The notes: a model not told the origin generated them from the letters alone. A stretch of DNA of 64,000 nt from Myripristis murdjan (GCF_902150065.1 NC_043990.1:2891890-2955889); one strand, 5' to 3'; positions 53,117 to 64,000 are shown, counted from the first letter of the stretch. A program made the numbers and translations.

Positions 53117-54051
53117 GTAACGGGGGTTAAAAACCTTGAACTCTAATGCTGTCCCACTGAAGAGCCCTCTGTCATTATCAGCACACAGACAATAACCAAT
53201 AGCTAAAATCAAAGTTGTTTATTCACAATAAAAAGGTTAAAATGGTTAAAAAGAGTCCAGGCCTGCAGTCCAAGTAAAAGCCAAGGTCTAAAATGCTGGT
53301 GCTGAGTGTCCAGGCTTCACTGGGGGTGGTGTCCTTGTCGCTCACGTCCGCGGGTCCGGTGGCAAAGGGCAGCCTGCAAAAAAAAATGGCTACATTCAGG
53401 GGTGGACGGTTCCTTTTTGTAGCCCAGTGGCTACTCGAGTCTACGCTGTTGTACTCGGGCTATGGCTTAGAACGAGTACCGTGGGTCTAGGTGGTTTTCA
53501 CTACAACACTACAAGCAAGTCCACTTAAGGCACCGGCGCGAAATTCACAAATAAAGCATGCACACTACAAAACAGTCCCCACGTCTCTCGAGCAATTATA
53601 GCCTGTTAGCTGCATAATATAGTTAATTTAGACTACTCCGACATCAGCAGTGCAATGAAGAGAGGTACTTAGCTGGGAGGAGGGATGAAGCGTACGTCAC
53701 CCCTCCACAGATCCCACAGCGCCTCTTCTCATCTCCCCCTCCACTGGTGGCTACGACGCCGGCGCTCCTCGGCTAGACGGCCTCTCTTTGGACCCACGCC
53801 GGCTCTTCAGCAGTGGCTGCACCAGACTCTTGCCCGTCTCGTCTTCTCCAGGCTCACCGGGCGGCCGCGTGCTGCTTTGTGCTCGTCGCCACATCTCTTC
53901 CTGCAAAGCAAACAAAACCCTGAAAAAAGAACCCACTCTTCCCCCGTGGGCCAATCGTTCCTCACCTTTGACTGCCCAGGTGTCCCGCAATCAACAATCC
54001 CCACCACCACCACATTCTCACAAGGGAAAACTTAGACCTAGCCCCCTGACA
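53116..54051. mobile_element. 936-bp insertion in the CA tract, LTR-like ends
   Basis: Begins TGTAACGGGGG and ends CCCCCTGACA, a short inverted end of TG...CA type. The interior is more GC- and CpG-rich than its surroundings (53640-53900), with no recognisable protein. Beyond it the V1-type flank resumes at about 54105. It fits a solo LTR, but a non-autonomous DNA element is also possible; no target-site duplication can be read inside the repeat. Confidence 0.45.
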
Positions 54052-54084
54052 CACACACACATACACACACACACACACACACAC

Positions 54085-54714
54085 AACCCTGTGACACCTA
54101 CACATGGTTAATGAGAACATATGATCTTGTTGATAGTGTCAATGGCAGTTTTCCCTCTGAGCTTCAAACAGCCACCTCCCACCTCAACAAGCTGAAAGTT
54201 CCCCCAAATGAAGAGGACAGTTCCAGTGAAGAAGCCCAATCAGAAACATTACAAGCACAACAACATGGAGCAAAGTGAGCTGCCCTGATGCCGACCCAAT
54301 TGTTGACATTTTAGTTTACCTCATTGCTTAAGTCTTGTGTAGAAGAGACATGTATATTTGTTTCTCATGCGTCAAAACCAGAGATCAAAGTCATGTTATA
54401 TTCCTTTATGCTGATGATATCCTCCTCTTTTTTGTTATCCTGAAATTTATTTTCTTAGGTTTCTAGATGACAAAAGACCACAGCATACTTTCTGAAGACA
54501 CAACAAACTGCAGTAAACCAGAAGTCTTCAAGGTGGCAGAGTTTTGGTGACAAGTGATCACTGTGCACGTTTTCCATTCAAACATGACTGAAATAGTGTT
54601 TCCATGTATGTGTATCTGTACAAGACTATTTGCAAGGGCTATGACAGCAGTTCTGGTCCAGCAAATGAAAGCAGCGATGAAGAGTATAAAACTATCAAGG
54701 TCATCATGTCAAAT

Positions 54715-54773
<59 letters not shown>

Positions 54774-55330
54774 TTCTTCCAGGTTTCTTTCACTTCCTTT
54801 TCTGAACTCAGAAACCGTTAGAACAGCCAGGTGACAGGAGAGCATGGACATTTTTTACTCATCTAATTGAAGCATAGGAATTTCATTATTACAAATGTAT
54901 TATAAAAAGGATTTTGATGACTAAGCCAACATCATAAGAGACAATTTACTATGGCAAAGACTTGTCGTCATTACATAAAGAAAACAAACAAACAAAAAAC
55001 TTAAAATAATTAGATTTCAATGTTAAAAGTCTTTCTAGATCAGTAACTCCTACAGTGGCAACATGTGGATTTATCTCCATAATATCATTGTCATCATTAT
55101 CCTTATAATTATTGTTGTTATTTTTTTTCAGCATTACTTGACTTGACATTGCATTAAAGTGGTTTATGGAACAAATTGTTTCTCTTATTGTGTGCCTGCA
55201 TTTGTTTACTTTCTCAGTCTGAGACAAAGAGAAAGTCTTTGTCAAGAGATTTAAACTATAATGTCTACATGAACAAAATGTGATTAATTTGAAATTTGGA
55301 AAAAGCATGAAGAGAATGTACCAAGTCCCT
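54085..55330. other. V15-V16 spacer
   Basis: Left part matches the V1-V2 spacer, with the same LINE box (TATGCTGATGATATCCTCCT near 54398-54425). A GA microsatellite is at 54721-54771. The rest is AT-rich without a gene. Confidence 0.6.
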
Positions 55331-55369
55331 ATTGGAGTCACACAGTCAGAGCATTTCCATAGAGAGCCA

Positions 55370-55416
55370 CTTTGCATCAGCAGCACCATGCTCCAGTGCT
55401 CTGGGAGAGTTTATAG
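55370..55416 (+). promoter_or_regulatory. V16 promoter
   Basis: CTTTGCAT 55370-55377, TTTATAG 55410-55416; second upstream ORF at 55457. The conserved flank upstream of 55345 is replaced by other sequence. Confidence 0.72.
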
Positions 55417-55494
55417 TCCTGAGAGTTGAAGACTGGATGACTGACAGCTGTCCTTCATGACAACAGAAGCCCCAGAAATCCTCCTCATCCAAAC

Positions 55495-55977
55495 ATGACT
55501 TTGAGCTCCATCCTCATCTGGACTCTCCTCTGCTGCTGCTTGACAGGTAAAGTCCAGAGAATCAAAGCCCTCTCCTCTATGAAGATCCGTCCCTCTGAAA
55601 TGAAGCGGAGAAAAGCATGACGCTGCTTTGTGTTTTTGTCTGTGTGTCCTCAGAGTCCAGAGGCCAGGTCACAGTGACTCAGCCTGGAGCAGTGAGCGCT
55701 GCTCTGGGAGCCTCCGTCACCATCACATGTAAAACCAGCCAGGATGTTTATGTTTCTGGAAGGACCCATATTTTAGCCTGGTACCAACAGAGAGATGGAG
55801 AAACTCCTAAACTGCTAATTTACTATGCTAATAATCGAGAATCAGGGATTCCAGGTCGTTTTACAGGCAGTGGATCAGGGAGTGACTTCACTCTGACCAT
55901 CAGTGGAGTCCAGGCTGAAGATGCAGCAGTTTACTACTGTCAGAGTGTCCATGAAATCAACAGTCAGTTTCTGTTCA
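55495..55977 (+). CDS. Light-chain V segment V16 (family A)
   Basis: Leader exon 55495-55546, V exon 55654-55977. CDR1 [16 protein letters not shown]2 YANNRES, CDR3 [12 protein letters not shown]. Open with both cysteines and normal splice sites; probably functional. It is the last plus-strand V in the window. Confidence 0.94.
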
Positions 55978-56005
55978 CACAGTGAAAAAGTGTCATACAA
56001 AAACC
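55978..56005 (+). other. V16 RSS, 12-bp spacer
   Basis: Heptamer 55978-55984, spacer AAAAAGTGTCAT, which differs from the common form, nonamer 55997-56005. Confidence 0.92.
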
Positions 56006-56083
56006 TCCCTCAGTCAGACTGAACAGAAACTGAAGTGACTGCTGCAGCTGGAGGCTAGTGCAGGGACTGATACAGTTCACTGA

Positions 56084-56085
<2 letters not shown>

Positions 56086-56152
<67 letters not shown>

Positions 56153-56194
56153 TACACACACACACACAGACACACATACACACACACACACACA
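56086..56194. repeat. (CA)n-rich tract after V16
   Basis: Several CA runs with GATA and GACA interruptions, over 100 bp. Confidence 0.92.
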
Positions 56195-56218
56195 CCATGT
56201 CAGTAAAATGCTCTGATC

Positions 56219-56443
56219 TAGTGATGGGTCGGTCGTGAACGAACCAGCTCTAAGAGCCGGCTCTTTGAAGTGAACGACGGGAGCCGGTTCCTGATTGGGA
56301 GCCATTTTTTTTTTTTTTTTCGGGAGCCGATTGGTTATTTTTTCTGCGAAAGCCACATGTGATTGGTCAAGATGTGGGGTACCGTCTCTGTGTCCAATCG
56401 TAGCCTATATGTCTGCACTGAGCGCTTCACCCCAGAGCGGCAG

Positions 56444-56481
<38 letters not shown>

Positions 56482-57149
56482 GAGAACAGAAGGGAGGGAG
56501 ACGAGAGAGAAAGAGAGCAAGGGGCCGCAAGAAGAGACAACACGAACGCGCTGGAAAGGTGGAGTTAAGAAAATGAGTGACAGCTGCAGCAAAAGGAGTA
56601 CAATCTGGACCCATTTCAAATTTAATGACAATAGAAAGGCAGAGTGTAGGGTCTGCAAGAAAAAAAATCTTATCGAGCCGCTCCACAAACAACCTGCACA
56701 GGCACGTGAGAACTGTCCACCCATCAGTGCAATTTGGAAGAAAAAACACAAGCAACTGAACCTGATATTGATGAAGGTGAAGTGTGTCTACTGCAACTGT
56801 TGATGCTGCTGTTGCTGCTGCAGTGTGTACAGCAACTGAAATCAACTGTAAATAGTTAAAAGTTTGTTTTGTATTTTATAATTTATTTTTTGTAGCACTA
56901 TATAGAGTGAATAAATAAAGGCATATTTATATAATAAACATATATAAATAAAAAAAAATAAATAACATGTTTTTTTTTTTTACATTAGTAATTCATTTTG
57001 CACATAATTTTACATTATTGTTGGTAATAAATTAATTTAAGCAACAAAAAAATCTTAAGAGCCGTTTGGGAGCTGAAAGAGCCGGCTCTTTTTAGTGAGC
57101 CGAGCCAAAAGAGACGGTTCTCTAAAAAGAGCCGGAATTCCCGTCACTA
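56219..57149 (+). mobile_element. Non-autonomous hAT transposon with BED-finger remnant
   Basis: 931 bp bounded by an 8-bp target-site duplication CTCTGATC (56211-56218 and 57150-57157), with terminal inverted repeats TAGTGATGGG/CCCGTCACTA and repeated GAGCCGGCTCTTT subterminal motifs. Both are hallmarks of hAT elements. From ATG 56573 it encodes the start of a BED zinc finger (IWTHFKFNDNRKAECRVCKKK); the expected His pair (NNLHRHVRTVH) follows in another frame, so the transposase N-terminus is broken and the rest is deleted. The uninterrupted site exists inverted near 33990. Confidence 0.92.
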
Positions 57150-57157
57150 CTCTGATC

Positions 57158-58632
57158 TGCTTTCCATATTGTTATTTTCCTCAGCAGTCTCCTTGTTCTT
57201 GCTGCTTGTCTGTATTTCAGTGGCTTGGCTTTATTTTCTGATGCTCAGGTTTCCTTCTACAGTCTTCCAGCACATTCTCCTCTTCTGCTCTGACTCAGTT
57301 TCTGTACAACAGATGAATTACTGGCTTTTCAGTCCATGTGGAACCAGCACACTTCCCTGCTCACTGTTTGTTCCACATTCTGTTGAAAACCCACTAGCGC
57401 CCCCCCACAGGTTTAACACTGTCTCCTCAATCCCTGTTTAAATTTTAAAGGCCTTTTGATTTCCTTCTTCCTTGCAGACAAACATGTTCCCTCTCATATC
57501 TTCACAATCAAAGACAGATCCAGCTCCTGTTGTTCTGCTGAGTTTTCAGATCTGCTGTCATTTAGAAACCTGTCCAGGGCTGAAGCTGGGAGGACCGACT
57601 CTGCAGCTGTTTGGCCGTTTATCAGATGTTTGAGAAAGGATCCACTTTTAAGAAAACAAAGTAAAGATACTTTGGAGATGTAACCTCAGATTATTATTGA
57701 TTTATTCATGGTTTATTTGATAGGGATTGATACAATGTATACAGACAAACTGAAAATATATATTCAATATTAGTATTATAGTGTTTGTAGTGGATGCTGA
57801 TTTGCAACACCTGTCCCTCCTGTAGACCCTAAAAAATCTGGAAAAACATTGAACTTTGATTTTTTGAGTCTTCTTCATCTCTGCCTAAGAAGATTATGAC
57901 AGATGCTGCTCTTATTACTGAGAAAACTGGAACTGGGGAGACTTTCTGGAGAAAAGTAGCGGTTTAGCTGTTAATAATAAGCCTGTGAACCATTACTGGA
58001 TTGTTAGGAGGAGTTGAGTCAGATACTAGCAAACTAAGAAAATGTAAAAATCACAGAGTAAATAAATAATGATAATAATAAATAATTTGAATCTAATAAT
58101 TTTCTCCCTCAGGTTTGGAGGGCAGCCCATGTGCAGAGACAGAGAAAAACATTTGTAACTTTCCATGCTGCTTAAAATGCATATCAGCAGCAAGAGATTT
58201 GGACAAAACACAATATTATGGATTTCTGCTTCATCAGATAATACAAAACAGGTCTAGATGAGGCTTTTGGTGGATGGCGATGCAAAACACAGTGGTATCT
58301 CCAATACTGGATGTGTGAAAACATATTATCTTAGAATTATAAATGGGGCTTTTCAAGGATGATTCACATGAATTCAGGCAATAATTTTCTCATTTGTGCT
58401 ATTTGCAGTTGGACGTGTTTCAAATCACAAATATCTGTTCATTGATATTGACCATTAGCTTTCTTTTGAGGGCCACACTGATAGTCTTATTTCAGAAAGT
58501 AGAACCAGATTGTGATTTCTGTAGAGGAACAAATCCTGTCTCTCCAAAGAAAGAACTCTTCAGTCTTTTTGTCCATTCTGGAGGTTGAAGATTCAGGTCA
58601 GAGACAAGCATCATTAATGGCTTTTAAACTTT

Positions 58633-58636
<4 letters not shown>
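57158..58636. other. Inverted duplicate of V10 upstream flank, then V17 flank
   Basis: 57158-57470 is the reverse complement of about 33660-34000. 57470-58636 holds short open frames with no recognised family. Confidence 0.6.

Positions 58637-58671
<35 letters not shown>
58637..58671. repeat. (TG)n microsatellite beside V17
   Basis: Reverse complement of the CA tract that follows A- and B-family V genes, as expected for the minus-strand V17. Confidence 0.95.
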
Positions 58672-58673
<2 letters not shown>

Positions 58674-58751
58674 TCAGTGAACTGTATCAGTCCCTGCAGT
58701 AGCTTCCAGCTGCAGCAGTCACTTCAGTTTCTGTTCAGTCTGACTGAGGGA

Positions 58752-58779
58752 GGTTTTTGTACAACGCTTTTTCACTGTG
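58752..58779 (-). other. V17 RSS, 12-bp spacer
   Basis: Plus strand: GGTTTTTGT 58752-58760, 12-bp spacer, CACTGTG 58773-58779. Intact although the gene is dead. Confidence 0.92.
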
Positions 58780-59252
58780 TGAACACATCACCACTGTGGT
58801 AACTCTGACAGTAGTAAACTGCTGCATCTTCAGCCTGGACTCCACTGATGGTCAGAGTGAAGTCGACTCCATTCCCTCCTCCACTTCCAGTGAATCTGGA
58901 GGAAATTCCTGAAAAGCTATCTGATTTTCTTTAGATCAGTAGTTTAGGAGCTTCTCCAGGTTTCTGTTGGTACCAAGCCAGGAAATACTGTGAGCCAGAG
59001 TACTGACGGACTGCTGGATTGGCCTTACAGTCAATAGAGACAGTTTGACCAATCTGGACTGATTTGGCTGCTGGCTGAGTCAAGACAATATTTTGTCCAA
59101 AAGACCCTGAAGAGAGAGAAGAAACACTGGACATGAGATGTTGAGGTGAAACTCAGCTGCACTCCAAATGATTTTCACATCACAGAAAAATGATTTTCCT
59201 CACCCTGAGTGAAGCAGAGGAGAGTCCAGATGAGGATGGAGCTCAAAGTCAT
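58780..59252 (-). pseudogene. Light-chain V pseudogene V17 (family B, inverted)
   Basis: Leader exon 59252-59204, V exon 59106-58780. Reads [15 protein letters not shown] and [14 protein letters not shown], then a TAA stop replaces the first codon after LLI at the FR2/CDR2 border. The rest is in frame ([30 protein letters not shown]). Splice sites, promoter and RSS are intact. It lies on the minus strand, in an inverted segment that also holds flank sequence from the V10 region. Confidence 0.9.
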
Positions 59253-59330
59253 GTTTGGATGAGGAGGATTTCTGGGGCTTCTGTTGTCATGAGGGACAGC
59301 TGTCAGTCATCCAGTCTTCAACTCTCAGGA

Positions 59331-59377
59331 CTATAAACTCTCCCAGAGCACTGGAGCATGGTGCTGCTGATGCAAAG
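59331..59377 (-). promoter_or_regulatory. V17 promoter
   Basis: Plus strand CTATAAA 59331-59337 and ATGCAAAG 59370-59377, mirror images of the plus-strand V promoters; second upstream ORF starts at 59290. Confidence 0.7.
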
Positions 59378-61080
59378 TGGCTCTCTATGGAAATGCTCTG
59401 ACCATCTCCAACAGGGACACAGATTACTCTTCATTGACTCTTTACTGACATTTTAATAAAGACAGTTCATATTTACATTTGGCTTCCCATGTTGACTCCA
59501 AGATTGTCCTCTGTTGTGTTTTATTGTGGCACAGTTTGATAGATTTTTAACTTTATTATATCAGCTAGGTTTCACAAACTAAAATGAATGTCGGTCAGGT
59601 CTTTGTTTTCACAGTGAGAGAGCCGTGTCATCGAGACAACCATGAGGTTTTCAATGAATCAGTCGCTCTCTGGACTTTTAGTGGAGAAACAAAACTGATT
59701 GTTGAAAAAAAGTTTCTCCATACATGTTAAATATCATATGATTCATGAAATCCTGTTTCTTGCTTTCACCATGATGTCTGACTCACAGCTGCTTTATTGC
59801 ACTTTTCTTTACACATTGTGGACAAACTAAAGTCAACAACTTACATGTCAGAAAAGAGTGAAAAGAGCATTACTTCCTTTGCTGTGTTAAACTATACTGA
59901 TTGGTACATTTCACTTTTTAACCTGAAATTCTGAGCTCAGTGAAAACTAACTTGAGCAGAATGTGGATAAAGATGAGGGAAAGAAAAATAAATCAATCTT
60001 AAAGTCCCCAAACCCCAAACCCAAATCTGTGTGAGGCCTGACATCTGCTGGTGGACATCAGGACACTGAATCGGTGACATGCTATTGGCTGGTTCCAGGT
60101 GATGTCATCTGCTGCAGAGCACAACAGGTGGTGACATTACCTGGCTGGAACCACAGATCAGCCAATTACAGTTGGCCAGTTGAGCTCACAACTGCTCATA
60201 AGTAGACATGAGGCCTTAAAGGACTGTTTGGCCGCATGCCTCTGTGACTCCAACAAAGGCAGGCCTGCACACAAGGCAAAGCCTGAACTGAGGCCTACAT
60301 GTAAACTTAAAAGCCTGATAAGGAACAAAAGGCACCAACTCCAAACAATGGGAGTCCACCACAGACTCCACTTCCCATCAGGCCACTCTGTATTCACATC
60401 CAGGTGTGAAATTCCCCAAATTCAAACTCCCCGCTTGCATTGGACAAGACCCCACTTGAAACCACAGGGGGTCCCGTGATGTCACCTAGGCTATATAAGC
60501 CTGGGACTGACCTGCAAGCCCTGCTTCCAGTTGCAGCTCCTGCACCTATTGGGAGTATCTCCATACGGACACAAATTGACTTGGCCACAGAATCTCCACC
60601 TCGCTGGACGAGCAGAGATTTTCCTTGAGCTCCAAAGAGGATCCACGAGAGGACCACTGCGCAACCCAGTGCTCTCATTTTCCTGCAGAAGTGAAGGAAC
60701 CACGGACGCCCCATTCCTTCAACCAAGTCGACTCCGCTGTTCCCTCCACTACTTCGTCGAGGACCAGCCCCGTCTACCCGCCGGGAGAGCGAGCAGACGC
60801 CCGTCAGCATCTGTGCTCTAAGGACCTGAGCCAGATCCCAGGACAGACTCCAACACACACCGCACTCGCTCCGGAGAGCGAGCCAAGTAAGAGGCTTAAG
60901 TCTGGGCAGAGTTAGCGAAAGTATTGTGTTGACGAACTTGTTTTGTTATTGTTGCTGCTGAACGTTTTGCTTGCACGTTTGTTAGCATAGTTTGCCACTG
61001 TGGGTGAGACCAGTGAGCTGCATTTATCCCCTAAAGGCCAGAGACACTGCAGATCGAGCATAGCTTGTTTGCTGCTTCTC
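59378..61080. other. Right flank, possibly LTR-derived
   Basis: No immunoglobulin sequence. A clear TATA box (CTATATAAGC at 60490-60499) is followed by GC-richer sequence with several overlapping open frames on both strands, none recognised. TGTGAGGCCTGACATC at 60029 and the TATA layout would fit an LTR and leader of a retroelement; no matching second end was found. If so, it is an old, broken copy. Confidence 0.3.
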
Positions 61081-61100
61081 TGAGTGATAAAGGCAACTAC

Positions 61101-61612
61101 CCGGTCTTTAAGTCGTGACGTAACACCTTTTCAAAATACTATTTCCGGGTCCAATCCTCGTCATTTCAAGCCGCAGTGCTGTGTTCCTGGTTGTTCTAAC
61201 AGATCTGAGTCTAAAAAACAATACCATTGTCATTCTACCGCTTTCCTAGCGACGAGAAAGAGAACATATATAAATATTAAGTTTTCCATCTTCATTCACG
61301 TCAAAAAGTTATAGCAGTCCTGGGGTCCGTTTCATGAAGCAGGTTCAACAAACTGCGAGTCTTACCCTGAACTCTGAGTTGATCTACTCTGAGATAGGAA
61401 ACTCTGAGTTTTCGGTTCCAGAACAGCTGATTTGAGTTAGTTTTATCAACTTAATAGTTTCACCTGGAGTTAGCGTGCACCACAGCTATAAAAAGAAATG
61501 ACAGCGTCAATGCAGCCCCGATTTGACGAGTCACCATGGCAACGGGGAAGCGTCGGGCTGTGTTTTTCACCCCAGTTGAATTGGAAATCTTAATGCATTC
61601 ATACAGCGAGTT

Positions 61613-61646
<34 letters not shown>

Positions 61647-62657
61647 TGCAACACCGCTGCAGCGGCAAAGGAGAAGGAGATGGTGTGGGAGAACATTGCT
61701 GCTCCGGTCAATGCGTAAGTTTAAATGTAGCCCGTTGCAATCACAATAATATTTCTGGGGAAAACTGCTTGAATGGTAGCCTATTAATTTATTTGATTTA
61801 GGTGCAATCCCGCGGGGGAGAAGCGCACTTGGCGGCAGTTTAAGATGAAATATAAAAACATTGTTCAAACAGGTAAGACCTCGGCATAAACATCTATGCG
61901 CAGTCTTATAACCATCTCCAGATGAATATTTAATTCTCTGCGCAGTAACACTGCACCTTCATCCACGGGATCGCTGTCGAAAGGACATGCCATGTTCGTG
62001 AAAAAAAAGTCTCCACCTAACTTCTAATGAACTTCTAATAAAGGCCCTCTGACTGTTTTTTTTAATTATTTTTTTTAAATAATAGACGGCAGAACAAATA
62101 TGCCACACGAAAACTGGCCTGCTGACTGAATGAATGAGGAAGTTAAATACGGTGTGTGGCTGAAAGAGGGCGGACACAGAGAGAAACTCGGGGTTTCATG
62201 AGAAAAACCTGGTCCAGACCGGGTTAGTTTAATGGAGTCTGTTACTGCAGTAACTGACCGAGAGCTTAAGTTACCTCCCTCGGTGAAACAGGCTGGAGTT
62301 AGCCCTCTTTCTCTCAGTTTCCCTCATTTCAGGGTTAACAGACTCAGAGTTTTCACTAAACCTGCTTTGTGAAACGGACCCCTGTACGTATTTTTTTGGC
62401 ATATCATCTTAAGATGTTAACTAGCTAGCTAGCTTACTGCTAACTTCTAACTCACCTCAACCTCATAAACTCTCTTTTTTGTTGGAATTGAAGGAGTTTT
62501 AGCCTTTTTTCACTCTTGCAGGTACTTCACTGAAGAAAGAAGTGATTGTAAACAAGTTCACCGGTTAAGCCATTGTCGTTTGTTTTGAGTATCTGTCAGA
62601 GCGTTTGGACCCGGAAACAGTATTTTGAAAGGGTGTTCTGTCACACTTAAAGACCGG
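61101..62657 (+). mobile_element. THAP-type DNA transposon, non-autonomous, with nested insertion
   Basis: Terminal inverted repeats of about 53 bp: CCGGTCTTTAAGTCGTGACG at the left, mirrored by CACACTTAAAGACCGG at the right, with a shared inner part ending TTTCCGGGTCCAA. Just inside the left end a frame reads PQCCVPGCSNRSESKKQYHC, the N-terminal Cys pair of a THAP zinc finger, as in P-element and Kolobok-like transposases. The frame is cut by the Harbinger-like element. No target-site duplication is certain. Confidence 0.65.
61322..62382 (+). mobile_element. Harbinger-like element nested in the THAP element
   Basis: Terminal inverted repeats: GGGGTCCGTTTCATGAAGCAGG at the left is mirrored by CCTGCTTTGTGAAACGGACCCC at the right (22 bp each, shown here only as ends GGGGTCCGTTTCA and TGAAACGGACCCC). 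It encodes a Myb/SANT-like first exon from ATG 61536 (TGKRRAVFFTPVELEILMHS, WENIAAPVNA) with a following exon (GEKRTWRQFKMKYKNIVQ) ending at GTAAG near 61874, typical of the Harbinger accessory protein. A poly-A run interrupts the first exon as a lysine stretch. No DDE transposase is present. Confidence 0.75.
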
Positions 62658-62739
62658 ACTGCGTCTCTTCCCCCTGCTACTAGAATCTTCCACTTTCCTG
62701 TCCCCTATCTCTTCCCTTTTACTAATCCTGCACGTAGGG

Positions 62740-63320
62740 AGACTGGGGTAAGTTGAGCCATTTTTCATATTTAGGATCACTACATCAAGGTGATCATAGT
62801 TTTGTCGCTAATTAATATATCTGCATATATTTCAGGATGTTGTGCATCTCTTCAAACAAACAGAATGAGTGTAAACATAACTGTTTCTATAATATAGCAT
62901 GTCCAAAAAAAGTGGTCTCGTGGCACAACTTACCCCGTGTATGGGGTAAGTTGAGCATAGGAGCGGGGTAAGTTGAGCCGTATCCCTACTCACCCCCCAC
63001 CTTCCTCCCCACCTCCATCCTACCCAACCCTCACCTTCTCCCTCCCTAAATAACAGTCACTTCTTCACATTCATGTGTATTTTTATGTATTAAACACAAT
63101 TCAACAGGTACAATAAACAGCTGTTTTAACATGCCTTAAAGTGCGCTTGGGAAGAGAACATTAACAGCTGTGTTTTTGGAAAGAAAACACTAGAACACTA
63201 GTTTCTTGGTGTCCTTGCTGACAGTAAGGTCAGTTATGAACATATGAACATAACACATTTGAACACTGAACCAAAATACACTTACCCCATACACTTAATA
63301 AGTAATTAATATTTATTATT

Positions 63321-63351
<31 letters not shown>

Positions 63352-64000
63352 TTCATTCATTCAATATTTCATATTTATTTAATATTTAAGACATTTAGGC
63401 TACAGCCAAAATACACTTATTAAGTGTATGGGGCTCCGGCTCAACTTGATTTACTTGATTTAAGCCCTTTGCTCCTCTTGGGTGCTCAGGCCACTGACAA
63501 ATATCCTCCATTTCACTCTGTTCGTGGCTTTTTGCTCAAGCTCTCCCCAGTTGAGCCCACTCTCCGACATTTCTGCCTCTACACTTCTTCTCCAGCTGTT
63601 CCTGAGGCGGCTCAACTTACCCCTGGCCAAGTGGCTCAACTTACCCCAGAGCTACCATTTTGATTTTTTAGTCCCCACAGCTAAAATGGTGCACTTTGAT
63701 GCTAGGTTTATGACCTCATGTTGTAGCTCATAGATACCACAACTGATGTATAAAACAAATTTAAAATGATCTGTTTTAGTCTTAACACAATTCTCATGAA
63801 ACTGATGATAGACTGAATTCACTTTCAAGAGTAAAAAATGTTTTTTTGGAAATAAATGTCTAACCAATTTACCCATGTGGCTCTTACCTTCACAGACTCC
63901 ATGAAATGATGCCTTCCTCCTAAATATTTGGTCAAATGATCAATGTTTTTTACCGTTTCCTAGCAACAGGGGGTGGCTCAACTTACCCTTTGGCTCAACT
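62740..64000. mobile_element. Unclassified element with repeated TAAGTTGAGC motif, cut by window end
   Basis: GGGGTAAGTTGAGC is found at 62745-62758, 62943-62956 and 62965-62978, and its reverse complement at 62926-62937 (partial), 63609-63623, 63633-63647 and 63975-63988, with another half copy at the very end. Plus-oriented copies cluster left and minus-oriented copies right, as in subterminal repeats of a DNA transposon. A TTTA microsatellite is at 63321-63352. No transposase recognised. Confidence 0.5.

Noticed and set aside
53685-54111. Overlapping frames of about 100 codons in the GC-rich insertion
   Set aside because: No recognised domain, frames on both strands, composition-driven.
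60158-60915. Overlapping frames up to 154 codons near the TATA box
   Set aside because: Several frames overlap on both strands with no domain; coding capacity cannot be supported by eye.
1-64000. A heavy-chain or T-cell-receptor locus
   Set aside because: The V signals have 12-bp spacers, J segments have 23-bp spacers, and the single-exon C domain with C-terminal Cys is light-chain type; no D segments or CH exons were seen.

Overview
The window is a germline immunoglobulin light-chain locus of a ray-finned fish, most likely a percomorph teleost. The evidence is direct: V segments with split leaders and 12-bp-spacer recombination signals (RSS), J segments with 23-bp-spacer RSS, and single-exon constant domains of the kappa-like (L1/L3) teleost type. 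The species is not identifiable by eye; CA/TG microsatellites, L2/Rex1-type LINEs, Penelope-like, hAT and Harbinger elements fit a fish genome.

Layout. I find 17 V segments (V1-V17, numbered left to right), four J and two C. Both C exons (7.5-7.9 kb and 36.4-36.8 kb) and all four J are on the minus strand. Fourteen V are on the plus strand, opposite to J-C, so they must join by inversion; V4, V11 and V17 are on the minus strand. Of these, V4 and V11 lie just upstream of a J-C cluster and would join it by deletion. There are three V families. A (V1, V5, V6, V7, V8, V12, V14, V15, V16) has mature ends starting [11 protein letters not shown] (V2, V13, V17) starts [12 protein letters not shown]. 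C (V3, V4, V9, V10, V11) starts [13 protein letters not shown]2 and V17 are pseudogenes by in-frame stops, and V11 has a 2-nt shift inside CDR3. V3 and V9 are C-family genes with A-family 3' parts.

Duplication history. The unit C-J-J-V(minus)-V(plus) occurs twice (7.4-19.5 kb and 36.3-42.6 kb). The unit V-Penelope element-V also occurs twice (21.7-27.3 kb and 48.8-53.0 kb), and V-to-V spacers repeat one another, including an old LINE reverse-transcriptase fragment. Paralogous copies give clean empty sites for later insertions: a 5.9-kb tandem array between J1 and J2, a 1.2-kb element inside the first Penelope copy, and a hAT element beside V17.

Regulation. Every V has an octamer-like promoter site (7 of 8 matches). 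A- and B-family V also have a TATA-like box and two tiny upstream ORFs whose TGA stops overlap the next ATG. An 80-bp block holding a perfect ETS-IRF composite site, of the kind PU.1 and IRF4 bind in light-chain enhancers, occurs five times: in both J-C introns and upstream of V1, V5 and V12.

Right edge. From about 59.4 kb to the end there are no immunoglobulin parts, only transposon-derived sequence: a THAP-type DNA transposon split by a Harbinger-like element, then an unclassified element with many copies of a TAAGTTGAGC motif, cut by the window end.
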